The position numbers were made by a program, and so were the translations under genes. A stretch of DNA of 29,181 nucleotides from Chrysochromulina parva (Eukaryota > Haptophyta > Prymnesiales > Chrysochromulinaceae): positions 1-29,181 of the forward strand of contig PJAB01000345.1 in NCBI GenBank assembly GCA_002887195.1. The letters run 5' to 3'. Below the pieces are notes generated by a model that did not search any database, was not told where the DNA came from, and saw nothing but the letters and a program-made list of their open reading frames with translations. This document shows, in pieces, positions 1 to 7,619 of the stretch. Numbering within the stretch: the first letter of the stretch is position 1; each line of letters opens with the position of its first letter.

Positions 1-26
1 AAAAGCTTTGCTTCTTGGCCACAAGT

Positions 27-120
27 GCACGCCTTCTTGGCAGACCTGGGACCAGTAACCCCAGTTGCCTGAGGTCGGCGGAGCTCATGGATACCGATCA
101 GGCTAATACGCCAGATCCCA
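27..120. repeat. Diverged direct repeat, copy A
   Basis: This segment and 647-736 are the same sequence with scattered changes. Both start with GCACG and both run through CCTGAGGTCGGCGG, then CATGGATAC, GATCAGGCT and GATCCCA. By eye the second half is clearly more than 80% identical. The two copies enclose about 525 bp. This could be a segmental duplication or short terminal repeats of an element; no coding capacity for transposition is visible between them. Confidence 0.75.
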
Positions 121-646
121 GTCAGAGATGACTGTGCGCAAGCGCCAGCGCGCCGCCAAGAACCACGCCACCAAGAACCACCGCATCAGCGGCACACGTA
201 GCAGCGCGCGCGTCGCACGCCAGCGCGCCGCCAAGAACCACGCCACCAAGAACCACCGCATCAGCGGCACACGTAGCAGCGCACACGCGCGCGCGCACTA
301 CCAGGACGGCGTCGTCGACAAGCCGCCCCTCGAGAAGATGGCGTCCAAGGACGACGGCACGCGCGTTCGCCTCGTGGCCAGCCATCGAGGGCGCGTCGTT
401 GTACGGGACCAAGAGCGGAAACGCGAGAGTGTTTTACATCGAAGAGAAGGACATCAAGAATTTCCCGCTCGCGCAGTCGCACACCAAGCGGACCAAGGAC
501 GGAGCACCGACAAAGGGCGCCATCAAACTCGGGGCTCATGGGCGCTGGGGGCAGCGTCTATCATCCACCTGGCGTCGGCTGGACTGACGAGCAGAGCGTG
601 GTTGCACGGGCCTCAGCCCTCCTGCTGCTTGACTCGAATGCCAGCC
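121..646. other. Segment between direct repeats; no supported gene
   Basis: Several overlapping frames are open because of high GC. The only stretch with protein-like composition is a plus-strand frame around 350-540 (about 60 codons, containing ARVFYIEEKDIKNF), with no proper start and no recognisable domain. It may be a decayed gene fragment or chance. Confidence 0.4.
143..292. repeat. 75-bp tandem repeat, two copies
   Basis: Units at 143-217 and 218-292 are nearly identical (CGCCAGCGCGCCGCCAAG start, AGCGGCACACGTAGCAGCGC near the end). Both lie in an open frame that begins at 128 on the plus strand, but the translation is Arg/Ala-rich and repetitive and matches no family I know. I treat it as a repeat, not a gene. 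Confidence 0.8.
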
Positions 647-736
647 GCACGTCCTTGGCCCTTGGGACTAGCAACCCAGGTCGCCTGAGGTCGGCGGGGC
701 ACATGGATACTGATCAGGCTGACACGCAAGATCCCA
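647..736. repeat. Diverged direct repeat, copy B
   Basis: Partner of 27-120 in the same orientation. After it the sequence passes into a degenerate tandem repeat (754-870). Confidence 0.75.
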
Positions 737-753
737 TAAGGGTCGGGAGACAG

Positions 754-870
754 AGGATTCAGCCGGCTAAGCCGGGGTTTGCAGGATTCAGCTGGTAAAG
801 TTGGGATATGTAGGATTTCATCTGTTCACACCGGGCTGCGTAGGATTCACCCACGAAGAAGTTACCAGCT
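754..870. repeat. Degenerate 29-30 bp tandem repeat
   Basis: AGGATT recurs at 754, 783, 812 and 842, so the spacing is 29, 29 and 30 bp. The first two units are well conserved (AGGATTCAGCYGG), and the later ones decay. A pyrimidine-rich run (about 960-1000) follows, just upstream of the EF-hand gene. Confidence 0.7.
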
Positions 871-1122
871 CCAGCATGAACGCGTAAGATCGTGCATCAG
901 AATCGCTTTTCAGCATGCTCCTTTCAGCAGCCCCGCTTTCCATACCGCACTTTTTCAAAAAATCCCCCCTCCCCCCCTTCCCCCCTTCCCCCCTCTCCCT
1001 CACATGCATGCGTCAGTTTCCCACAGCCTGTTTTCACGCCGTGACGTGCGCGCGTTCGTGAATGACTCGGGTCGAAAAGCAAAACAGTGGGAGAAAGGCC
1101 CCGGCCACCGCCACCGCCGGCT

Positions 1123-2316
1123 ATGGACGTCGAGGACATCCTCGTGCGCATGCGGCAGATGCTCAAGAAGCGTGGTGCGGTGGGCATCAGGGGACTGACG
1201 AGAAACTTTCAGATCTGCGACACCGACAAATCGGAGAAGCTCAACCTCGCCGAGTTGACTAAATGCGTCAACTTGTGCAAGCTCGACCTCTCGCAAGAGG
1301 AGGTCCGCGCACTGCACCGCCATTTCGATTCGTCCGGCGACGGACTGGTGAGCTTCGACGAGTTCGTCAAGACCGTGCGCGGTCGGATGAGCGAGCCACG
1401 CAAGAAGCTCGTGATCAAGTGCTTTGAGGCTCTCGACCAGGCGGGCGACGGCAACGGCGAGCTGTCGGTGGCCGACTTGAAGCCGTACTTCAACGTCGAG
1501 CACGATCCTCGCTTCCTCACGGGCGAGAAGACGGCGCACGAGCTCCTCCAGGAGTTTGTCGACGGGTTCGAGCGAGGCCAGGGAGGCGGAGACGGCGTCA
1601 TCGGCATCGACGAGTGGATCGGCTATTATGAGGAGCTGTCAGCGGGGATCGACGACGACGACTACTTCGGTGTGATGCTGGTGAACGCGTGGAGTGCACT
1701 CAAGACGCGCGGGCCGAATGGCGAGGAGGTGCCAGCCATCCAGTATGTGTGCGAGGGCGACATCGACGTGCTCGAGCAGATCCTACGGAAGAGCATCTTC
1801 CAAAAGTCGGTCGGTACGAATGAGGTGCGTGCGCTGAAGGAGACGTTCAAGCGCTTTGACCAGGACAATAGCGGCGAGGTCAACTTTCGCGAGTTTTGTC
1901 GAGCGATGGAGTGCTTCGGGCTCTCCGTGTCGCAGCCTGGTCAAAAGGGCTCTGGAGGCGTGCCGCCCGATGTGCTGCGCGGCCTCTTCAACCGTTACAA
2001 CACTGACGGGTCCGAGTGCATCAGCTACCTCGAGTTTACGAGCGGGCTGTTCCAGCGCGAGGCGGAGGCGCGGAGCAGCGACCCCGCGTTCACCACTGGC
2101 AACGGCGCCAATCTCACGCTGCCAAACCTCGTGCGCGACTATGATGCCGTGGCCGCCGCGGCAGCAGGGCTCGCACCACCGCCGCGCTGTATGCCTGACA
2201 CGCGGAAATCGCCCCTCCTCCGACCCGACGGTAAAGGGGGGAGCCTTGGCAATTACCCAGTGCGGCCCGATCGCGTCGTACGTCCCGAAGAGCGGGCGAA
2301 GGGCTTCTTCCGGTAA
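1123..2316 (+). CDS. Calcyphosin-like multi-EF-hand protein
   Basis: Single-exon gene, 397 residues, likely a Ca2+ sensor. The first ATG (1123, MDVEDILVRM) is used as start; the frame is open a little further upstream but without an ATG. The N-terminal arrangement (RMRQMLKKRGAVGIRGL, then an EF-hand) is typical of the calcyphosin/CAPSL family, here about twice the family's usual ~190-210 residues. EF loops are seen at residues 33-44 (DTDKSEKLNLAE), 69-80 (DSSGDGLVSFDE), 246-257 (DQDNSGEVNFRE) and 293-304 (NTDGSECISYLE). Degenerate or spaced loops lie near 105-118 and 150-165. The tail is Ala/Pro-rich and basic. Such proteins are often ciliary in protists, but nothing here proves that. It converges on the next gene. 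Confidence 0.85.
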   Translation: MDVEDILVRMRQMLKKRGAVGIRGLTRNFQICDTDKSEKLNLAELTKCVNLCKLDLSQEEVRALHRHFDSSGDGLVSFDEFVKTVRGRMSEPRKKLVIKCFEALDQAGDGNGELSVADLKPYFNVEHDPRFLTGEKTAHELLQEFVDGFERGQGGGDGVIGIDEWIGYYEELSAGIDDDDYFGVMLVNAWSALKTRGPNGEEVPAIQYVCEGDIDVLEQILRKSIFQKSVGTNEVRALKETFKRFDQDNSGEVNFREFCRAMECFGLSVSQPGQKGSGGVPPDVLRGLFNRYNTDGSECISYLEFTSGLFQREAEARSSDPAFTTGNGANLTLPNLVRDYDAVAAAAAGLAPPPRCMPDTRKSPLLRPDGKGGSLGNYPVRPDRVVRPEERAKGFFR

Positions 2317-2776
2317 CGGAAAGGAGCGGAGTCAGTCGGTAACCCTCTTAACCGGCGCGCATACCTCGACGTTCGTCGTGCTGGTTGCCAGCTTAAGCTC
2401 TTCTTAAGCTCTGAGTCTCTGTACACTCTCGGAGCTGTGCCTCGGATCGTAAGAAGTAGCGGGGACTAGTGGTTGAGCTGACAGTATTAACTCTACGTTA
2501 TAACGTAAAAGTCAAAACGGCATATCTCGTCGAGATACGCGGCTCGCGTTCGATCGCAATTGACTAGCGTATACGACCGTATTACGTTAATAGCGGGTCC
2601 GAGTGTAGACGCTGCCTCTTGTCTCCCTGCAGGAGGCGTGAGTAGGAGATGCACACATCAGGTGATGACGTGAGGCGCGGTCGAGAGCCGTGCCGCAGCT
2701 GCACACCTGTGCGTCTAGAATGATCTTGAATGATCGTGCGTAGTCTGGCGGCCGCGGCGTGGGTCATTGCCGTGGG
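2317..2776. other. Convergent intergenic region
   Basis: The 3' ends of the EF-hand gene (+) and the sulfotransferase fusion (-) face each other here. The stretch is more AT-rich than the genes and contains a 14-bp perfect palindrome at 2494-2507 (TACGTTATAACGTA). A 13-bp tandem duplication covers the stop of the minus-strand gene (2759-2784). No gene is seen. Confidence 0.6.
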
Positions 2777-5700
2777 TCATTGCCGCAGCGTGACATAGGG
2801 CGGCTCGTCGTTGGCGCAGCGGCAGAAGCCGCATGGCACGATCGCCATCAGATCGGCTGGAGGGCGGAGAGTGCCCTCCTTCCCGCGGCACTGGTAGCAC
2901 GCAGAGGGCAGGTTGCAGTTGTTTGCACGGCCCGTGTCGCTTCCTAATTTGGCACGGCCCGTGTCGAGCGCGGCCGACTGGTTGTTCCAGAGCTGCTTGA
3001 ACTCGTGCGGCAGGTGGTCGATGGTCTTGGCGCACCTGATGAGGGGGTGGGGTGTCGGAGGCCATCAGACGCAATCAGCGGCCATTAGCGGCCATCAGCG
3101 GCCATCAGCGGCCATGAGCGCACTGGTAAGAGTAGACGTTCCACTCGGCCTGCTGGCTGAACCAGCACTGTGCATACTCGGGGTGTCGCGCCATGATGTC
3201 CCGTCGGTTGCGCGCAAATTGGGCACAGTTCCATGCAGTGTAGAGGCCAGTGAAGATCGGGTCGTGGCGCGCGCGCTGGTTGCCCGGGTGCTTGACCACA
3301 GAGTCGCCCGTGACGAAGTGGAACGTGAGCCGCGGCGAGAGCAGCGCCATCCGACAGCCCGCGTGCGCATGCAACGCCTGCATCAGGTCCGTTGCGATCA
3401 TTGAGACGCCCACCTGATGAGGGAGGCAATCAGCATGCCATCAGAGAGGCAATCGGCATGCCATCAGAGACGCCCACCTGATGGGGGCTCGCCATCATTC
3501 GCCACCAATCGTCATCAACCGTCATCAATCGCCATCACCATTGTGAAACCGAGTGAGAGCTGCGGCACCCAGCGGCGCGGGAAGGTCCAACAGTCGTGGC
3601 CTGGATGGGCGAGGCCCGTCCCACGCCATCCGAGAGCCTGCTCCACGCCGAAGGTGACAGGAGCGTGCTCGTACTCCTCTCTGATGAAGCTGATTGGAAT
3701 GTCGGGCATCAGCTGTGCCAACGGGTAGAACGGGTAGAACGGGTAGAACGGGTAGGGGGAGGGGCGAGAGGGAGGGGTAGAAAAGGGGGTGATGAGGAGG
3801 GAGGTAAACTCAGGAGCACACCCAAAGCACATCGGGAGCTCATCGGGAGCTCATCGGGAGCTCATCGGGAGCTCATCGGGAGCTCATCGGGAGCTCATCG
3901 GGAGCTCACCTGCAGCTGACGCGCGAGCTTGAGGTAGAAGGGCGCCTGCACGCCAATGTCGATGTTTGAGTACGTCAGGTGCTCTCCCTCGCCCTTGAGG
4001 TAGCCGGCGTACCTGATGAGGGAGGCAATCGGATGCAATCTCCTGAGGGGCGGCGTAACTGATGAGGGAGGCTGTTTGATGCGAGCGGCCAGCCGAGGCC
4101 ATCGGTGGCAGTCAGCAAGCAAACCACGTACAGGATCATGTTGAGGAAGGGAAGCTTGGCGTGATGACGGAAGCTCGGGAGCAGCGTCGCGACCGACACG
4201 TTGAGCAGCGCGACGGCGAAGCCCTGCTGTGCGCACTGCGGCAGCCGGGCAGCGTCTTCGGGGAACATGGCGCAGACCACATCGACGCGCACGCCCTGGG
4301 TGTTTGCGAGGGCGACGGCGTGCGAGATGGAGGCGATGGTGATCTCTTGCGCGCGCGCATGCTCGGCGTCGTGCTCGGAGTAGAACGGGTTGATCACGTG
4401 CGTGATCGAGATGTTCTGCGCGCGCCGCGGCGGCGCCGCACGCGCCGCCCACTCGGAGAACCAATGCTCAGCACGGCGCGGCGGCTCGGGCTGCAGCACG
4501 CGCACGACTGGCTGGCGGACGAATTCGTGGGTCCACGCGCCGCAGCAGCGTGGCGGCTCGGCGCTCGACTTTGCCTCGCGGAGTCGTGTCTCGATGAAGG
4601 TCTTGCGCACCTGGACAGAAGGAGGCGCGCCATCAGCGGCAATCAAGGGAGATTGCACCTCGTCCGACCAGGCGGAGTTAATCAAGGGAGATTGCACCTC
4701 GTCCGACCAGGCGGAGGTCGTGCCACCGTCCATCGGCGCTGTCGCATTGCTCTTCTTCTTGGGCTTCGCCTTGAGGGAGAGGGTGAAGGCGCGCTGTACC
4801 GAGCTGATGGGTACCTCAAGGAACTCGGCCAACGGCGCCGGGTACCTGAAGCAAGGGGGGCGCCGTGGTGGGCATGGGTGCCGTCAAGGCGCCGTGGTGG
4901 GCATATGCATGCCGTGGCGGGTACTTGAAGCAAGGGGGGCGCAATCAGCGGCCATCCGCGGCAATCGGCTGTCGTCAGTGGAACTCAGAGGCACTTAGAG
5001 ACACACAGAGGCACTCAGTGGCACACAGAGGCCGTCAGAGGCACTCAAAGGCACTCAGTGGCACTCAGAGGCCGTCAGAGGCCATCAGAGGCACCCAGTG
5101 GCACTCAGAGGCGCTCAGGTGCACTTCGGCGCACCGCTCAGGGCGCAGAAGCATGTCCGTGTAGTTGACGACGCGGTATTCCTCCGCGCGGAGCATCTGC
5201 AGCTGTGAATACATCTGGTCGAGCTGTGACAAGAAGAGGCTCACCTGTGGTTGGCGTAGTGCATGGCGCCGTGGTGAGCACATGCATGCCGACGCGTGTG
5301 CGCGCGCCGTGGTGGGCATGCGCATGCCGACGCGTGCGCGCGCTGTGACATGAGGCGAGGCGAGGCGAGGCGGCTCTCACCTGCTTGATATCATCAGAGG
5401 TCATCAGGGAGGTCATCAGATGTCATCAGCGAGGCGAGGCGGCTCTCACCTGCTTGATATCATCAGAGGTCATCAGGGAGGTCATCAGATGCCATCAGCG
5501 AGGCGAGGCGGCTCTCACCTGCTGGATATCATCAGAGGTCATCAGGGAGGTCATCAGATGCCATCAGCGAGGCGAGGCGGCTCTCACCTGCTGGATATCA
5601 TCAGAGGTCATCAGGGAGGTCATCAGATGTCATCAGCGAGGCGAGGCGGCTCTCACCTGCTGGATATCATCAGAGGTCATCAGGGAGGTCATCAGATGTC

Positions 5701-6941
5701 ATCAGCGAGGCAAGGCGGCTCTCACCTGCTGGATATCATCAGAGGTCATCAGGGAGGTCATCAGATGTCATCAGCGAGGCAAGGCGGCTCTCACCTGCTG
5801 GATATCATCAGATGTCATCAGCGAGGCGAAGGGAGGTCATCAGATGTCATCAGCGAGGCGAGGCGGCTCTCACCTGCTTGTGCAGCTTGAAGGTGCGGCC
5901 AGCTCGCCGCCAGATCTTTGGGAGCCCGCGGTTGTTCATCGACATGATCGCGTCGATCGGGTCGCGGTACAGCACGATCACCTTGAGCCGCACGCCGAGC
6001 AGGTCGCACATGTACACGATGTCCGCCAGGTCGGGGTAATGGGTTCCGTCCTCAGTCTCGTTCGACGAGCGAGAAAAGGGATACGAGAACATCTGACCTA
6101 CAGGCTGGAAGGAGCCGTTGGTGGATCGGCCGTCCAGCAGCTGGCCCGCCAGCTGCTGCTGCATCCCGCTGATCCACGAGCAGTGCCGCTGACGCGAGAT
6201 GCGGAAGCACGTGCGCGCGCAGAAGGCGGGGTGCTTGTGGTGCGAGTGGGCCTGGCGGACCCATTCGGCGAAGGCCTCGAGGGCGGACCAGAACGTGGCT
6301 GGGTCGTGGTGCTTCGGGTCCCACCAGAGCGACTGGAACACCTGCTCCTGCACCAGCGACATGGGCATCAGCTCGGGCAGCCGCATCATGAGCGCGGTGA
6401 TGAAGTGGTGGCCTGTGCCCTCGGCGCCGGCGACGAAGACGAGCTGCCGTTGGCTATCGCTGAGCGGCTTGCTGTGGTCGGCGGGCTGCTGGGGCTTCAC
6501 GTACGGCCGCCAGAAGGATGTGTCGAGCGGCGTCTCGATGGACGCGCGCCGCTTCACGACCTCGAGGAAGGCCTCCTGCTGCGCCTCGGCCGAAAGCCGC
6601 TGCGGAGGCGGAGGCGGAGGCGGGCTGCTGAGATCGGGCGGCGTTGGAAACCCGGTGGGCGAGAGGGAGGAGGAAAAGGAAGATGGTGATGATGAGGAGG
6701 AGGAGCTGATGTGGTCCACGGTTGGGAGCAGAAGCTCGTGCTGCAGCAGCACGCACGACAGCGCCGCTGCCGAGAGCGACGCGGTCGCGAGCATCATGAG
6801 CTTGACGACGCCGAGTGGCGCCTCGCACTCGCGATCGGCGCGACGGTCGTGACGGGCATGCTGGGCGGGGAGGAGGCGGCTGGAGGAGGCGGTGGAGGAG
6901 GTGGTGGTGGCGGTGGCGGCTGCGTCGGAGAGCGAGGGCAT
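2777..6941 (-). CDS. Sulfotransferase fused to glycosyltransferase-like domain
   Basis: Proposed model: exons 6941-5874, 5244-5135, 4845-4698, 4610-4132, 4012-3910, 3712-3539, 3413-3124 and 3035-2777 (2631 nt, 876 residues). All junctions are GT-AG and phases match. The N-terminus has a hydrophobic anchor at about 47-67 and then a Ser/Pro-rich stem, as in type II Golgi enzymes. Residues 168-182 (VFVAGAEGTGHHFIT) look like a 5'-phosphosulfate-binding loop and 322-334 (IVLYRDPIDAIMS) like the 3'-phosphate site of PAPS-dependent sulfotransferases. From about 508 a second domain starts (THVINPF), with TYSNIDIG near 615 and HPGHDC at 672-677. These resemble an uncharacterised GT-A-like family with a TNxDI motif (family from memory, moderate confidence). 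A sugar-modifying, sugar-sulfating Golgi enzyme is inferred. One exon links both halves. Confidence 0.7.
3036..3123 (-). repeat. Intron 7 of the sulfotransferase fusion (88 bp)
   Basis: Donor CA|GTGCGC, acceptor CATCAG|GTGCGC: the intron's first six bases are repeated exactly at the start of the next exon. The body contains repeats of CTGATGGCCG with a 10-bp period. Confidence 0.75.
3414..3538 (-). repeat. Intron 6 with duplicated acceptor
   Basis: 125 bp, donor ATG|GTGATG, acceptor CATCAG|GTGGGC. The acceptor with the following exon edge (sense CATCAGGTGGGCGTCTC) occurs twice, at 3403-3419 (used, it keeps the frame) and 3467-3483 (inside the intron). The body is CTGATGG/CTGATTG units. Confidence 0.7.
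3831..3907. repeat. 11-bp tandem repeat at an intron donor
   Basis: ATCGGGAGCTC occurs seven times at 11-bp steps (3831, 3842, 3853, 3864, 3875, 3886, 3897). The last copy on the plus strand carries the donor of intron 5 (sense CTGCAG|GTGAGCTCC), so each further unit repeats a donor-like GATGAGCTC. Intron 5 is 3713-3909 and ends after a pyrimidine-rich CCGTTCTAC repeat. Confidence 0.8.
4013..4131 (-). repeat. Intron 4 with GTACG at both ends
   Basis: 119 bp; donor CCT|GTACGTGG, acceptor CATCAG|GTACGCC. A second acceptor-like copy (sense CATCAGTTACGCCG) lies about 45 bp upstream in the sense direction, near 4052-4066. Splicing joins ...NMIL to YAGYLK in frame. Confidence 0.75.
4641..4716. repeat. 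39-bp tandem duplication across an exon/intron donor
   Basis: A 37-bp segment is perfectly repeated at 4641-4677 and 4680-4716 (period 39). In sense it reads CTCCGCCTGGTCGGACGAG, then GTGCAATCTCCC. The upstream copy supplies the proposed donor GACGAG|GTGCAATC of intron 3 (4611-4697, 87 bp, acceptor TGTCCAG|GTGCGC). Because 87 is a multiple of three and no stop occurs, the stretch could also be read through as 29 codons. Confidence 0.7.
4846..5134 (-). repeat. Intron 2 with 10-bp repeats
   Basis: 289 bp, donor GAGCG|GTGCGC, acceptor CTTCAG|GTACCC; phase 2, giving ...RPER-YPAPLAEF. The body is a 10-bp-period array (plus strand GGCACTCAGA, about 4978-5120). A near copy of the acceptor block (sense GCTTCAAGTACCCG) lies near 4920-4940. 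Confidence 0.75.
5376..5876. repeat. 69-bp unit array: eight copies of a splice donor
   Basis: The plus-strand octamer CTCACCTG occurs at 5376, 5445, 5514, 5583, 5652, 5721, 5790 and 5869: six steps of 69 bp and a last one of 79. In sense each unit contains CAG|GTGAGAGCCGCCTCG followed by CTGATGAC repeats and ends in GATATCMAGCAG|GTGAG. The copy at 5869 is the donor that closes exon 1 (AAGCAG|GTGAGAG). Intron 1 spans 5245-5873 (629 bp) and ends CCACAG|GTGAGCC. Reading into the intron from exon 1 meets a stop after a few codons, so the array is not coding in sense. Confidence 0.9.
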
Positions 6942-7187
6942 AGAGGCGGAGCCAAGTCGGTGTGAAGGGGTAGAAGAGATTTGTTGTGGGTGACCCCATT
7001 ATGTACACACGAGAGCACGATTTATGACTCCTCTGCTCAAGAGTCGCTCCGCACGAAGTGTGCGGTACCTTGCGCACGAAGTGTGGTGGCGAACCTTTGA
7101 TACCGAAGATGCTCGGCACCTGTTTGGGGTTCGCAAATTATCATGCGATTATATTTTGTTGATCGCAGCCTGTGGAGGATACTTTCC
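6942..7187. other. Divergent intergenic region
   Basis: Lies between the start of the sulfotransferase fusion (-) and tRNA-Glu (+). It contains a short hairpin (CCGCAC / GTGCGG, 7048-7064) whose CGCACGAAGTGTG core is repeated about 25 bp later. No TATA box that I would trust. Confidence 0.4.
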
Positions 7188-7260
7188 TTCCCTATAGTCT
7201 AGTTGGTTAGGATAACCCGCTTTCACCGGGTCGACCTGGGTTCGAGTCCCAGTGGGGAAA
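7188..7260 (+). tRNA. tRNA-Glu (anticodon UUC)
   Basis: A complete cloverleaf of 73 nt. The acceptor stem TTCCCTA pairs with TGGGGAA (one G-U), discriminator A. The anticodon arm is ACCCG-CTTTCAC-CGGGT with TTC at positions 34-36. The T arm is CTGGG-TTCGAGT-CCCAG. The internal promoters fit pol III consensus: A box TAGTCTAGTTGG and B box GGTTCGAGTCC. No CCA is encoded and there is no intron, as expected for a eukaryotic nuclear tRNA-Glu. Confidence 0.96.
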
Positions 7261-7279
7261 AACCCCCTCAACCTCAACG

Positions 7280-7283
7280 TTTT
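7280..7283 (+). terminator. Pol III T-run terminator
   Basis: TTTT 20 nt after the tRNA 3' end, the expected pol III stop. Confidence 0.7.
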
Positions 7284-7296
7284 CTCTCTTGCACCT

Positions 7297-7342
7297 GTCC
7301 GGATCTGACGACAGACGAGTCCCAGTGGGTCCGGATCCGACG
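7297..7342 (+). repeat. Echo of the tRNA 3' half between short direct repeats
   Basis: GTCCGGATCYGACG occurs at about 7297-7310 and 7329-7342. Between them, 7317-7330 repeats the tRNA's T-arm and acceptor sequence CGAGTCCCAGTGGG (7243-7256). A 3' tRNA fragment has been copied here. The rest of 7343-7619 is very GC-rich and holds no gene I can support. Confidence 0.55.
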
Positions 7343-7619
7343 TGCGAAATGACGCGCCCCGGGCGGCCTCCCCGCCCCCGCGCCCCGGGTGCGGGCGGGT
7401 GGGCCCCGCCCCCGCGTTGGGGTCGTTGCCGCGCGCGCGCGCCGCGGGGAACCATGCGGGGATGGGGGAACTCTTACTAAACCGGGCGGCGTGGGATCTT
7501 AGCATCTTTGACCCGTTCGATTACGATTTCGTCCTATAAGTATCACCAAAACAATGCGCAGCATGCGTGTATGGGGCACGGTAGCCGCGACGCCCCTCGT
7601 GTGTCCAGAGTCCACCTTC

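Noticed and set aside
128..688. 186-codon plus-strand open frame
   Set aside because: Driven by GC-rich tandem repeats, with Arg/Ala-rich translation and no domain; other frames are equally open.
3411..3440. CTGATGAG on the plus strand as a hammerhead ribozyme core
   Set aside because: It is the reverse complement of the shared acceptor CTCATCAG. No GAAA core partner or stem II/III pairing is found at the right spacing in any copy.
5385..6689. Long plus-strand open frame (434 codons) across the 69-bp array and beyond
   Set aside because: The array period is a multiple of three, so the reverse strand stays open; it overlaps exon 1 of the sulfotransferase gene, and its translation is repetitive without a domain.
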